Shown here in pieces: positions 40,678 through 49,149 of a DNA stretch of 64,000 nucleotides (position 1 is the first letter of the stretch; every line of letters begins with the position of its first letter). The DNA is taken from assembly GCF_000374145.1 (NCBI RefSeq), contig NZ_KB893653.1:692510-756509 (forward strand). Direction: 5' to 3'. This stretch comes from Neomegalonema perideroedes DSM 15528 (GTDB lineage Bacteria; Pseudomonadota; Alphaproteobacteria; Rhodobacterales; Rhodobacteraceae). The translations under genes and the position numbers were made by a program. The notes under the pieces were generated by a model. That model saw nothing but the letters and a program-made list of their open reading frames with translations, was not told the origin of the DNA and did no database searches.

Positions 40678-40898
40678 GCTTGATCCCCGTCTATGACAAA
40701 TACGCGCCCTATGTCTGGAGCGCCTACGGCCTGACGGCTGTGATTTTGATCGGTCTGGCGCTCTGGCTCTGGCTGGAGGCCCGCCGCGCCGCCCGGACCC
40801 TCGCCGAGCTGGAGGCGCTTCAGGCCCGCAAGACGCCCGCCGCCTCCGCGGCTTCGGCGCCCTCCGCTTCGGCGGCCAGATTGCGCGAGGCGCCATGA
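40674..40898 (+). CDS. ccmD: heme exporter protein CcmD
   Basis: A 74-residue single-pass membrane protein starting MSLIPVYDKYAPYVWSAYG, with the Tyr/Trp-rich periplasmic end and one helix (about 16-36) expected of CcmD. It helps release holo-CcmE from the CcmABC complex. It overlaps ccmC and ccmG by ATGA at both ends. The Ala/Ser-rich tail is longer than in E. coli. Confidence 0.88.
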   Translation: MSLIPVYDKYAPYVWSAYGLTAVILIGLALWLWLEARRAARTLAELEALQARKTPAASAASAPSASAARLREAP

Positions 40899-41476
40899 GC
40901 GAAATTCCCGAGGCCGCTCCGACGGGACGCGCGCGGCGGCTCTGGCTGAGGTTTCTGCCTTTGGCGGCTTTCGCCTGCCTCGCGGCGGCCTTCTTCATGG
41001 CGCTGATGCGCCCGGCCTCCGACGCTTTGCCCTCGCGGCTGATCGGCGTCGCCGCGCCCGCCTTCGCCTTGCCGAGTCTGAAGGAGGAGGGGGCGGAGAT
41101 CACGTTGGAGAGCTTCAAGGGCGAGGGCCCGGCTCTGGTGAACTTCTTCGCCTCATGGTGTCCGCCCTGCCATGCGGAGCATCCCGAGCTGATGAGGCTG
41201 GCGGAATCCGGCGCGGCGCGGGTCTATGGCGTCTCTTACAAGGACGCTCCCGCCGACACGCTGAATTTTCTGGAGAAGCTCGGCGATCCCTTCCTGAAGG
41301 TGGCGGTGGATCTGCGCGGGCGCACGGCCATCGACTGGGGCGTCTCAGGCGCCCCCGAGAGCTTCGTGCTCAGTCCGGAAGGGGTGGTGGTCTATAAGCA
41401 TTTCGGGCCGATCAATCCGGGCGATCTGGATCGTCTGATCCTGCCCAAGCTGCGCGAAGCCGCGCGACGGCCCTGA
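40895..41476 (+). CDS. ccmG: periplasmic thiol:disulfide oxidoreductase CcmG/DsbE
   Basis: A 193-residue membrane-anchored thioredoxin-like protein with an N-terminal helix near 20-40, the WCPPC active site near 88-92 in FFASWCPPCHAEHPEL, and the cis-Pro region SGAPESFVLSPEGVV. It keeps apocytochrome c cysteines reduced for heme ligation. It is the last gene of the ccmCDG unit; the spacer to the convergent marR shows nothing I can support. Confidence 0.93.
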   Translation: MSEIPEAAPTGRARRLWLRFLPLAAFACLAAAFFMALMRPASDALPSRLIGVAAPAFALPSLKEEGAEITLESFKGEGPALVNFFASWCPPCHAEHPELMRLAESGAARVYGVSYKDAPADTLNFLEKLGDPFLKVAVDLRGRTAIDWGVSGAPESFVLSPEGVVVYKHFGPINPGDLDRLILPKLREAARRP

Positions 41477-41624
41477 AGCTGCGCTCCTCCGAGACTCCGC
41501 CAGACCGGGGGTTCCTCCGAGCCGCTTTCCCTGCGCGACGTCTCGGAAGGCCCTGAAGGAGGATGCTCGCGAGGCCCTGACTTTCTCTTCCTCCGCGCCC
41601 GCCCCGGCGCGTCGGGAAGAAGGC

Positions 41625-42092
41625 TCAGCGGCGCGAGTCGGCCAAAACTTTGAGATTGGCGAGGAAGCCCTCGCGCTGATCGACGGGCAGCAATTCGACG
41701 ATGCGCCTTTCGGCGTCCACCACCTTGGGGGCGGCTTCGTCGAGGGTGCGCTGACCTTCGGCGGTGATGCGCACGGCGTTGGCGCGCTGGTCCTGCTCGG
41801 TGCGGCGCGTGATGACGAGGCGGCGCTTCGAGAGCCGGGCGAGCATGTCGGCCAGCGTCGAGCGGTCCACGCCGGTGCGGCGGACGAGTTCGGATTGCGT
41901 GACGCCCTCATTCTGGCTGAGAGCCATGAGCACCGCGAATTGACGCGGCGTCAGATTCTGCGCCCGCAGCGCCTGAGCGGTCATGTCGGCGGCGCGTTGC
42001 TGGGCGCGGTGAAGGAGATGGCCCGGCGAGTCCTCCAGCTGGAAGTCCCCCTCGGCTCCGCCGCCTCCGCGTTTGGTGGATTGTGTCGGCAT
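41625..42092 (-). CDS. MarR-family transcriptional regulator
   Basis: A 155-residue winged-helix regulator. The recognition region reads GVTQSELVRRTGVDRSTLADMLARLSKRRLV (about 63-93), followed by the wing with ITRRTEQDQRANAVRITAEG. AAGGGAA lies about 8 bases upstream of the ATG. An inverted repeat with 6-base arms 36-51 bases upstream of the start may be its own operator. The regulated genes are not evident; it follows yciB on the same strand after 190 bases. Confidence 0.88.
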   Translation of the reverse strand: MPTQSTKRGGGGAEGDFQLEDSPGHLLHRAQQRAADMTAQALRAQNLTPRQFAVLMALSQNEGVTQSELVRRTGVDRSTLADMLARLSKRRLVITRRTEQDQRANAVRITAEGQRTLDEAAPKVVDAERRIVELLPVDQREGFLANLKVLADSRR

Positions 42093-42127
42093 ATGCGCGT
42101 TCCCTTGTCTCTCGGAGCGCGCAGGTC

Positions 42128-42143
42128 CGACCGTGACCGGTCG
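42128..42143. promoter_or_regulatory. possible MarR operator palindrome
   Basis: CGACCG (42128-42133) and CGGTCG (42138-42143) are perfect inverted arms around TGAC, a 16-base palindrome of the size MarR dimers bind, just upstream of the marR start. Confidence 0.4.
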
Positions 42144-42156
42144 TCACTTCAAAATT

Positions 42157-42198
42157 AAACGCGCCCTGACAGATTATTAAGATATTCGGGGCGCGTTT
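42157..42198. other. 10-bp inverted repeat with AT-rich spacer upstream of marR
   Basis: AAACGCGCCC (42157-42166) and GGGCGCGTTT (42189-42198) are exact complements separated by 22 AT-rich bases. It may be a terminator-like hairpin for yciB or a second operator; no T-run decides the matter. Confidence 0.4.
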
Positions 42199-42282
42199 GC
42201 AATCTCGTCGTCCCAATATGGCATAAAAGGGGCGAATTGCGGCGAAAGTCGTTCTGTATGCCTACGGATGAAGCGGCGCGGC

Positions 42283-42930
42283 TTACGGCGCCTCCTCCGT
42301 CTCCGGCGCGACGCCGTAACGCTTGAGGATCGGATATTGCAGGGCGCCGAAGATCATGGTGATGGGCAGAATGGCCCAAACCTTGAAATTCACCCAGGCG
42401 CCTTCGGAGAAGCTGCGCCAGACCGCTTCGTTCAGAACGGCCATGGTCACGAAGAACAGACCCCAGCGGATGGTCAGCACCCGCCAGCCTTTATCCGTCA
42501 GCGAAAAGACCTCGCCGAAGACGCCCTTCAGGAAAAGCCGCCCCGTCGCCAGCCCGCCGAAGAGCGCCGCCGCGAAGAGCGCGTAAACCGCCGTAGGCTT
42601 CATCTTCACGAAATCCGGATCTTGCAGCGCCAGCGTGATGCCGCCGAAGACGCCCACCACCAGAAAGGTGATCAGCGGCGCGGCGGGCACCCGCCGGAGC
42701 TTGAACCAATAGGCCGCCACCGCCACGAGCGAGGCGAAGATCGCCGAGCCGGTCGCCCAGTAGATGCCGACCTTGTCGCCGTTGGCGTCGAGGCCGCCGT
42801 AGCGGTTGCCGAGGTAATAGGCGGCGAAGAACAGCAAAAGCGGACCCGCTTCGAGGATCGCCTTCCACAACGGGCTCATCTGCGGCGCCGGCGCGGAGGC
42901 GACGACGATTTGAGGCGGGGCTTGGTCCAC
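42283..42930 (-). CDS. yciB: septation protein A / inner-membrane protein YciB
   Basis: A 215-residue inner-membrane protein of the YciB/IspA family with five to six hydrophobic segments. Family-like stretches are AILEAGPLLLFFAAYYLGNRYG, DPDFVKMKPTAVYALFA, and the C-terminal LNEAVWRSFSEGAWVNFKVW. It is linked in other bacteria to envelope synthesis and septation. It follows ftsY on the same strand after 108 bases, a common alphaproteobacterial arrangement. Confidence 0.9.
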   Translation of the reverse strand: MDQAPPQIVVASAPAPQMSPLWKAILEAGPLLLFFAAYYLGNRYGGLDANGDKVGIYWATGSAIFASLVAVAAYWFKLRRVPAAPLITFLVVGVFGGITLALQDPDFVKMKPTAVYALFAAALFGGLATGRLFLKGVFGEVFSLTDKGWRVLTIRWGLFFVTMAVLNEAVWRSFSEGAWVNFKVWAILPITMIFGALQYPILKRYGVAPETEEAP

Positions 42931-43038
42931 GTGGCGATCTCCATTTGGCGCGCCCCGGGGGGCGGCTGGTCTTTCAGAGGCGGTCTTGAGTCTTCGGCCG
43001 GCTCAAGTCTTCAGGGGGCGCGTCTTGCGGATGATGCG

Positions 43039-43959
43039 TCAGAGCGCTTTCGCGCCCGTCAACGCGCGGGCGAATTCCTGCGCCTCGAAGGGCTGCAGGT
43101 CGTCGATGGCTTCGCCGACCCCGACGGCGTGGATGGGCAGGCCGAATTTCTCGGCCAGAGCCACCAGCACGCCGCCTTTGGCGGTTCCGTCCAGCTTGGT
43201 CATGATTAGCCCGGAGACTTTGGCGATTTTTTGGAAGATCTCGACCTGACTCAGGGCGTTTTGTCCCACCGTGGCGTCCAGAACGAGCAAAACGTTGTGA
43301 GGCGCGGTCGGATCGAGCTTCTGAAGGACGCGAAGGATCTTATCCAGCTCGGCCATGAGGTCGCCGCGATTCTGGAGCCGCCCCGCCGTGTCGATGAGCA
43401 GCACGTCCGCGCCGCGCTCCTGAGCCTCGCGCAGGGCGTCGTAGGCGACGCCCGCCGCGTCGGCGCCTTCGGTCTTGGCGATCACCGGCACGCCCGCGCG
43501 CTGACCCCAGATCTTGAGCTGCTCGACGGCGGCGGCGCGGAAGGTGTCGGCGGCGGCCACCACCACCGATTTCCCCGCGCTTTTCAGCTGAGAGGCCAGC
43601 TTGCCGACCGTGGTGGTCTTGCCGCCTCCGTTCACCCCGACGACGAGAATCACCTGCGGCCTTTTGGCGTAAAGGGGCAGGGGCCGCGCCACCGGGGCCA
43701 GAGTCCGGGCGACTTCGGCGGCGAGCAGGCGCTTGACCTCTTCGGCGGGGACGCTCTTGCCGAAGCGGCCTTCGGCCACGGCGGCGCTGGCGCGCTGCGC
43801 CACGTTGACGCCGAAATCCGCCTGAACGAGCAGATCCTCCAGCTCCTCCAGCAAGGCGTCGTCGACCACGCGCTCCTCGACGAGGATCGCGTCCACGCCT
43901 TGCTCGATTCGGGCGTTGGATTTGAACAGGCGCTCTTTGAGCTTTTCGAAAAACCGCAT
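43039..43959 (-). CDS. ftsY: signal recognition particle receptor FtsY
   Basis: A 306-residue SRP GTPase that docks ribosome-nascent chains at the membrane. The N domain starts MRFFEKLKERLFKSNARI and the acidic A domain of E. coli is absent. G-domain motifs are GVNGGGKTTTVGKLA near 108, DTFRAAAVEQLKIW, DTAGRLQNRGDLM, TKLDGTAKGG, and the C-terminal GVGEAIDDLQPF. GAGG precedes the ATG. yciB lies downstream on the same strand. Confidence 0.95.
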   Translation of the reverse strand: MRFFEKLKERLFKSNARIEQGVDAILVEERVVDDALLEELEDLLVQADFGVNVAQRASAAVAEGRFGKSVPAEEVKRLLAAEVARTLAPVARPLPLYAKRPQVILVVGVNGGGKTTTVGKLASQLKSAGKSVVVAAADTFRAAAVEQLKIWGQRAGVPVIAKTEGADAAGVAYDALREAQERGADVLLIDTAGRLQNRGDLMAELDKILRVLQKLDPTAPHNVLLVLDATVGQNALSQVEIFQKIAKVSGLIMTKLDGTAKGGVLVALAEKFGLPIHAVGVGEAIDDLQPFEAQEFARALTGAKAL

Positions 43960-44050
43960 GGGGCCTCGCTGGGAAGGGCTTTTCCCAAATAGGGCTTCGC
44001 GCGGCGCTTGGGAAGCGCCGCGCGAATGAAGGAGCGTTCATTTGGGGCCT

Positions 44051-45037
44051 TCAGCCCTTCGCGGGAGGCTCGGGGGGCGTCTTCGCGGCGGTCGGCGCGG
44101 GGGCGGCGAAATTTTCAGGCGCCCGCGCGGGGCGGTTCTGCGGCGGCGGAAGAGGCTTGGCGGGCGGCGTCGCCGCGACGGAGGATGAGGCGGGCGCGGC
44201 GGCGGGCGGGGGCTCCGCGGCGACGGGACGGACCGGATCGGGGCGGGCGGGCTCGGAACGGGCGGGCGTCGGGCGCGCGGGCTCCGGTTCGGGCGTCGCG
44301 GCCGCCGGAGCCGGAGCGGGCGGCGGGGCGAGGGGCGCGAGAGGCGCGGCGGGCGGAGTCCGGGGCGCGGGCGCGAAATCCTCGTCGAGGTCGGTCTCCG
44401 GGGGCGCCTTGGGCAGAGCCAGAGCGAGCAGGAGATAGCTCCAGCCCTCGAAGATCATCGAGATCCCGACCATCAGCCCGAGCAGGCTGAACAATCCGAG
44501 GACGCGCGCCGCCGCGGCCGCCTCGCCGCCTTCCTGCGTCAGGGCTTCGGCGGTCAGGGCCTCGGGCGTGGAGAAATAGAGGCTCATGAGATAGGCGCCG
44601 AGGCCCAAGGAGATCAGGCCGCTGAGCAGCAGCCAGCCCCAGCCCTTTTGCGGCCGCGCCGCCAGAGCCATGGCGACGCGCGCCCCCCCGCCGAGCAGAA
44701 TCATGACGATCAGCAGCGCCGTGAGGGTCAACACGCCCTCCAGCGGATTCCACACCAGCAGCGCGCCGCCGATCAGCGCGATCAGCCCGGTGACGAAATG
44801 CCAGAGCCTCGGGCGCCAGCCGGGGACGTTCAGCGCGTCCCAGAACTGCACGGCGCCCTGAACCATCAGAGCCGCGCCGACGACCGCCGTCACCGCCACG
44901 CTGGCGAGCGCGGGCCAGAGGATCGCCGCCGTTCCGCCGAGCAGCGTCAGCAGACCCAGCGCGATCAGCAAGCCTTTATGCGGACGCAAAAGAGCGTAAG
45001 CGTCCGGCGGCGGGGCGGAGGAGGAGGGAAAGGTCAT
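44051..45037 (-). CDS. HdeD-like (DUF308) membrane protein with long Pro/Ala-rich tail
   Basis: A 328-residue protein from the ATG at 45037; an in-frame ATG at 45091 is the alternative and neither has a strong ribosome site. Residues 15-215 hold about six transmembrane helices with the DUF308 pattern (LLTLLGGTAAILWPALAS, GAVQFWDALNVPGWRP, GGALLVWNPLEGVLTL). The last 100 residues are a Pro/Ala/Glu/Arg-rich disordered tail. HdeD relatives are tied to acid stress; no specific function can be given here. Confidence 0.75.
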   Translation of the reverse strand: MTFPSSSAPPPDAYALLRPHKGLLIALGLLTLLGGTAAILWPALASVAVTAVVGAALMVQGAVQFWDALNVPGWRPRLWHFVTGLIALIGGALLVWNPLEGVLTLTALLIVMILLGGGARVAMALAARPQKGWGWLLLSGLISLGLGAYLMSLYFSTPEALTAEALTQEGGEAAAAARVLGLFSLLGLMVGISMIFEGWSYLLLALALPKAPPETDLDEDFAPAPRTPPAAPLAPLAPPPAPAPAAATPEPEPARPTPARSEPARPDPVRPVAAEPPPAAAPASSSVAATPPAKPLPPPQNRPARAPENFAAPAPTAAKTPPEPPAKG

Positions 45038-45360
45038 GATGAAGGTCGCCTGTCCAAAGCCTGAGGCCGAGACGCGCGTCAAGACGCGCATGCGGATGCC
45101 GCTCAGGAAAGCATGGGGCGGCGCGCCCGCGCAAGCATGGAATGCGCGGGGGTCCGATCAGCCTTTCCGGGGCGGGCGAAGGCCGCTTCCGGCCTCGCCT
45201 CGCGGCGGGCGGAGCGCGCGGGGGAGAGCACGGGCTTGTGAAAAACGGGTTTTCCATTTGAACGAATTTGGCGCTATCTCCGATGGGTCCGTTCGAAGAG
45301 GGCGGACGAAAAACGCGGAGCGCGTCGGCCTCCGGAGGCGCGGCGAAGGGGGCCTGAATC

Positions 45361-46101
45361 ATGAGATTCGTCCGAATCGATCTGGCGGCGGCCGTTTTGG
45401 CTCTGGGCTGCGCGGCTGCGGCGCCCGCCTCGGCGGAGATGGCGCTGGTGGAGCTTTTCACCAGTCAGGGATGCAGCGCCTGTCCGCCCGCGGACGCCCT
45501 CCTCGCCGAATTGAGCGAGAAGGAGGACGTGATCGCCCTCGCCTTCCATGTGGATTATTGGGACGCCTTCGGCTGGAGCGACCCCTTCGCCTCGCCGGAT
45601 TTCTCGCGGCGGCAGGAGGATTACGGCCGCCGATTCGGCGTGCGGCGCTATACGCCCCAGATGATCGTGAACGCCTCCGCCGAGATGGTCGGGCATGAGC
45701 GGCGCGCGGTGGGCAAGGCCCTGCGGACGGCTCTGCGCGATTGGCGGCCCGCCGTGCGGGTGGTCCTCTCGCCGCCGGAGGAGGAGGGAGCGGGCGGGCG
45801 CGTGAGCCTCACGGCTCTGGCGCCGTCCTCCGGCTCCTTCGGCGAGGCGACGGTCTGGCTGGCGGGCTACGACGCCTCGAACGAGGTGCTGGTCGCGGGC
45901 GGGCAGAACGCGGATCGCCGCCTCTCCTATTGCAACACCGTGCGGGAATGGCGGCCTCTGGCGGTCTGGAGCGGCGAGGCCCCGCTCTCTCTGGAGTTCG
46001 AGCGCCCCATGGGCGACGGCGGATTCGCGGTGATCGTGCAGGAGGAGGGCGTGGGCCGCATTCTCGGCGCGGCGCAATGGCGCGAGGGCGCCCACCCCTG
46101 A
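45361..46101 (+). CDS. secreted DUF1223 protein (thioredoxin-like fold)
   Basis: A 246-residue protein with a Sec signal peptide (cleaved near ASAE) and the DUF1223 hallmark VELFTSQGCSACPPADALL, whose CxxC lies near residues 38-41. It continues with VDYWDAFGWSDPFASPDFSRRQ and RRYTPQMIVNA. Family function is unknown, but the CxxC within a thioredoxin-like scaffold suggests periplasmic redox activity. It is divergent from the DUF308 gene; the 323-base spacer has GAAAA-ACGGG-TTTTC near 45241 but no convincing promoter. Confidence 0.88.
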   Translation: MRFVRIDLAAAVLALGCAAAAPASAEMALVELFTSQGCSACPPADALLAELSEKEDVIALAFHVDYWDAFGWSDPFASPDFSRRQEDYGRRFGVRRYTPQMIVNASAEMVGHERRAVGKALRTALRDWRPAVRVVLSPPEEEGAGGRVSLTALAPSSGSFGEATVWLAGYDASNEVLVAGGQNADRRLSYCNTVREWRPLAVWSGEAPLSLEFERPMGDGGFAVIVQEEGVGRILGAAQWREGAHP

Positions 46102-46196
46102 AATCGGGCCTTCGGCCGGGCCTGAAACCGGTCGAGCGGACATGAAAAAACCCGCCTGAATCTCAGGTCGGGCGCTTCGCCGTTCTGTGAAGACCA

Positions 46197-46272
46197 TGGT
46201 GGGCGGTACTGGACTCGAACCAGTGACCCCAGCGGTGTGAACACTGTGCTCTACCAACTGAGCTAACCGCCC
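46197..46272 (-). tRNA. tRNA-Val (CAC)
   Basis: The minus strand folds into a complete cloverleaf: acceptor GGGCGGT/ACCGCCC, D-stem GCTC/GAGC, anticodon stem CAGTG/CGCTG with loop TTCACAC (anticodon CAC), T-arm ACTGG-TTCGAGT-CCAGT, discriminator A and encoded CCA (46197-46199). Confidence 0.97.
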
Positions 46273-46417
46273 TCCCGGGTGCCGCGTTGATAGCGGGGCC
46301 GCGCATGGGGGTCAAGGGGATTTCTCACGAAGAAGCTCACGGATTCGTCAAAAGCCTGCGGCGAAAGCTCCGGCTTCGGCCATAAGCTCGCCGCGATCCT
46401 CGGCGAGAAGGCGCCCC

Positions 46418-47191
46418 ATGAGCTTGATGAAACGGCGCGCCGCGGCCTTGACGGCGGCTTTGACCCTCGGCCTGAGCGCCGCTTCGGGTCTGGCCCAGAC
46501 TCCTCCGGCGGGGGCTCCTCCTCCTGCGGAGGGCTTTTCCTATGAGTTCCGCGTCTATCTCGGCGGGATTCCGCTGGGGACTCTGACGACTCAGGGGCGC
46601 GGCGGCGGCGGCGCCTACGCCGCGCAGGGCGAGTTCCGCATGGCCTCGCTTCTGGCCATAGTGATCGATTCCGACGCCTCCGCCGAGGCTTCGGGCCGGA
46701 TCGGGACGGAGGGCCGCGTGATTCCGGAAAGCTTCTTCTATCGGCTCCGCGACCGCAAGGAGAGCTCGGAGCTGATCCTCAGCTATGACCCGCAAGGGCG
46801 TCCCCTTTCGATCCGGCGCATCCCGGACGTTCCGAAAAGAGACAGGGAGCCCGATCCCTCGGAGGTTCCGGAGGCCATTGACCCGGCCACGGCGATTTAT
46901 CTGCTCGGGGCGCCCCGGACCGACGCTTGCGCCTTCGATCATCAGGTCTTCGACGGGCGCAAGCTCCATGGGGTGAGGCTCTCGGGCCCGGCCCGCCCGG
47001 AGCCGGAGGGCTCGGTGGTCTGCTCAGGGATTTATGAGCGTCTGAAGGGGTTTAGAGATAAGGACATGACCCCGGAGCGCGCGCGCCACCTCTTTCAGGC
47101 CCGCCTGACGCCCCTGCCGGACGGCGGCTGGCGGCCGGAGCGGATTTGGGCGGACACGACTTGGGGCCAAGCCTCGGTGGTGCGGCGCTGA
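46418..47191 (+). CDS. DUF3108 domain-containing secreted protein
   Basis: A 257-residue protein with a signal peptide cleaved near GLAQTPP. A DUF3108-like body follows: FSYEFRVYLGGIPLGTL, MASLLAIVIDSDASAEASGRIG, FFYRLRDRKESSELIL, and DPATAIYLLG with a late Cys pair. Such proteins are predicted periplasmic beta-rich lipocalin-like folds of unknown function. A second in-frame ATG at 46427 is possible. CGAGAAGG lies upstream. Three tandem terminator units follow the gene. Confidence 0.8.
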   Translation: MSLMKRRAAALTAALTLGLSAASGLAQTPPAGAPPPAEGFSYEFRVYLGGIPLGTLTTQGRGGGGAYAAQGEFRMASLLAIVIDSDASAEASGRIGTEGRVIPESFFYRLRDRKESSELILSYDPQGRPLSIRRIPDVPKRDREPDPSEVPEAIDPATAIYLLGAPRTDACAFDHQVFDGRKLHGVRLSGPARPEPEGSVVCSGIYERLKGFRDKDMTPERARHLFQARLTPLPDGGWRPERIWADTTWGQASVVRR

Positions 47192-47297
47192 AGGGCGCCG
47201 CGCGGGAGATTTCAGGCGGGCGGGGGGCTCTGGCGCCGGACTTGCTCTCCTTCGTCCCCGACAGTTTCGCATTTTGTCTTCGACCCTCGACCTTCAA

Positions 47298-47329
47298 AGC
47301 CCGGCGCCCGCAGCGCCGGGCTCTTTTTT
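47298..47329 (+). terminator. rho-independent terminator, copy 1
   Basis: Perfect 10-bp stem 47298-47307 with 47313-47322, loop CCGCA, then TCTTTTTT. Confidence 0.9.
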
Positions 47330-47439
47330 CGGCTCGCGCCGGAGGCTTAGGGGCGGGCGGGGGGCTCTGGCGCCGGACTTGCTCTCCTTCGTCCCCGACA
47401 GTTTCGCATTTTGTCTTCGACCCTCGACCCTCGACCTTG

Positions 47440-47471
47440 AGCCCGGCGCCCGCAGCGCCGGGCTCTTTTTT
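47440..47471 (+). terminator. rho-independent terminator, copy 2
   Basis: Perfect 10-bp stem 47440-47449 with 47455-47464, loop CCGCA, then TCTTTTTT. Identical to copy 1. Confidence 0.9.
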
Positions 47472-47573
47472 CGGCCCGCGCCGGAGGCTTAAGGGAGGGC
47501 GGGGGCTCTGGCGCCGGATTTGCTCTCCTTCGCCTCCGACAATTTCGCATTTTGTCTTCGACCCTCGACCTTG

Positions 47574-47605
47574 AGCCCGGCGCTGCGAGCGCCGGGCTCT
47601 TTTTT
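47574..47605 (+). terminator. rho-independent terminator, copy 3
   Basis: Perfect 10-bp stem 47574-47583 with 47589-47598, loop TGCGA (changed from copies 1 and 2 while the stem is kept), then TCTTTTTT. Confidence 0.9.
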
Positions 47606-47608
47606 CGT

Positions 47609-48031
47609 TCAGGCGCGGGTGTGGCGGGCGCGCGATCCGCGCTCGATGGCGGCGGCGTTCAGGCGGTCGATGCCCAGCTCATGGCGCAGCATCTCCAGAA
47701 AGCGCATCTCCGGAGCGTCCACCTTCTGATCGGCGGCGGCCACGTCGCAGGCGAGGGCGTAGGCCGTTTCAAAGAGATGCGGCGGCAAAGCCTTGCGCAC
47801 CAGCCCCACCAGCGAATCGAGCCCGTCCTCGCGCTGAAGATGCTTCAGCGTCAGATCGGTCAGAGAGGGCAGCCGCCCCCCGTCGTAGCCCTCGAAGACG
47901 GGCAGCAGCCCGACGATGGATTGAATCTCCCGCCGCTCGCTTTCGCGCATCTCGCCGCTGGCGGCGGAGGTGACGAGCATGACGGCGATCAGCGCGTCTT
48001 GCGCCGACATGGCGCGACCGGACAACGGCAT
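47609..48031 (-). CDS. TerB-family protein
   Basis: A 140-residue all-helical protein of the TerB/tellurite-resistance-like type: QDALIAVMLVTSAASGEMRESERREIQSIV, then a middle segment, then ALACDVAAADQKVDAPEMRFLEMLRHELGI. The paired acidic helix ends (GEMRESE and DQKVDAPE) match the metal-binding-like TerB repeats. AAGGGGAAA precedes the ATG; an internal ATG at 48010 is the alternative. Without other ter genes nearby, a tellurite role cannot be claimed. Confidence 0.85.
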   Translation of the reverse strand: MPLSGRAMSAQDALIAVMLVTSAASGEMRESERREIQSIVGLLPVFEGYDGGRLPSLTDLTLKHLQREDGLDSLVGLVRKALPPHLFETAYALACDVAAADQKVDAPEMRFLEMLRHELGIDRLNAAAIERGSRARHTRA

Positions 48032-48231
48032 GATGGCTTTCCCCTTTTAGGCTCCGGCTTCGAGTCTGGACCGACGCGGCGGGGCTTGGCAAGAGGCGCC
48101 GCGGGCGCATGGGAATCCCTTGGGGCGCTTGCGCCGGAGCCCCGGATCTGCGACCCCGACCCAACGGAGGCCCGGCCGATTCGCAAAGGCCCGGCCGAAG
48201 CGGAAGGCCGAAGCGGAAGGATGGAGGGGGA

Positions 48232-49080
48232 ATGACCGGCGACCTCTGGCGGACCACCATCATGGGCTGCGGCTCTTCGGGGGGCTCGCCGCGCCTCGGC
48301 GGCCCGGACGGACGCGGGAACTGGGGCCTCTGCGATCCGGCGGAGCCGCGCAACCGGCGCCGTCGCTGCGCGCTGATGGTCGAGCGGATCGGCGCGGCGG
48401 GCCGCACGCGGCTGCTGATCGACATGGGGCAGGATCTGCGCATGCAGCTGCTCGACGCGGGCGTGGGCGAACTCGACGCGGCGGCGGCGACCCATCCCCA
48501 CGCCGACCATATCCACGGGCTCGACGATCTGCGGGCGGCGGCTCTGAACATGAAGCGGCGGATTCCGCTCTGGGCCGACGCGCCCACGCGGGAGGTTCTG
48601 CTGCGGAGCTTCAATTACTGCTTCACGACGCCGCCGGGCTCCAGCTATCCGCCGATCTTCGAATTGCGCGACATGAACGGCGAGGCCCGGATCGAGGGCG
48701 CGGGCGGCGAGATCCTTTTGCGCGGCTTTCAGGTGGGCCACGGCGCCATCGAGGCTCTAGGCTATCGCTTCGGCGACGTGGCTTATACGCCGGACGCGAA
48801 CCGCATGCCCGAAGAGGCTTGGGAGGCTCTGGCCGGAACGCGGGTCTGGATCGTGGATTGCCTTCAGCGCCGCCCGCATGGCAGCCACGCCCATCTTGAA
48901 ATGACTCTCGGCTGGATCGAGCGGCTCAAGCCCGAGCGGGCGATTCTGACCAACCTCAACGTGGATCTCGATTACCGCGCGCTTCTGGCGGAGGTTCCGC
49001 CCGGCGTGGTCCCCGCCTATGACGGCATGACCGTCGAGCTTCCGGCCGCGCCGGGGGGCGAGATTCGAATTTCGTCTTGA
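48232..49080 (+). CDS. MBL-fold metallo-hydrolase (PhnP-like)
   Basis: A 282-residue metallo-beta-lactamase-fold hydrolase. The metal motif is THPHADHIHGLDD near residues 87-99. The N-terminus GCGSSGGSPR with a following GNWGLCDPAEPRNRRRR is typical of the PhnP/RNase Z-like subgroup that acts on cyclic phosphodiesters. A late His in GSHAHLEM completes the metal site. GGAGGGGG lies just before the ATG. It is next to the intron-containing tRNA-Lys. The substrate is unknown; a cyclic phosphodiesterase is the best guess. Confidence 0.85.
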   Translation: MTGDLWRTTIMGCGSSGGSPRLGGPDGRGNWGLCDPAEPRNRRRRCALMVERIGAAGRTRLLIDMGQDLRMQLLDAGVGELDAAAATHPHADHIHGLDDLRAAALNMKRRIPLWADAPTREVLLRSFNYCFTTPPGSSYPPIFELRDMNGEARIEGAGGEILLRGFQVGHGAIEALGYRFGDVAYTPDANRMPEEAWEALAGTRVWIVDCLQRRPHGSHAHLEMTLGWIERLKPERAILTNLNVDLDYRALLAEVPPGVVPAYDGMTVELPAAPGGEIRISS

Positions 49081-49149
49081 CCGGGCGCGCGGCGCCGTTT
49101 AGGCAGAACCCCGCCCGCGAGCCTCAGGCTTCGGGCCGCATCGGTTTGT

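Larger units (their letters stand above)
47214..47607 (+). repeat. three tandem copies of a ~140-bp terminator-bearing unit
   Basis: Copies start near 47214, 47351 and 47492 (CTCTGGCGCC at 47228, 47365 and 47506, so periods of 137 and 141). Each has CTCTGGCGCCGGA, TTTCGCATTTTGTCTTCGA, one to several CCTCGAC heptads, and an identical AGCCCGGCGC hairpin plus T-run. Copy 3 is truncated and has a few substitutions, including the loop. No coding potential is evident. Confidence 0.9.

Noticed and set aside
47214-47607. CRISPR array
   Set aside because: There are only three units with no variable spacers, and each unit contains a classic terminator.
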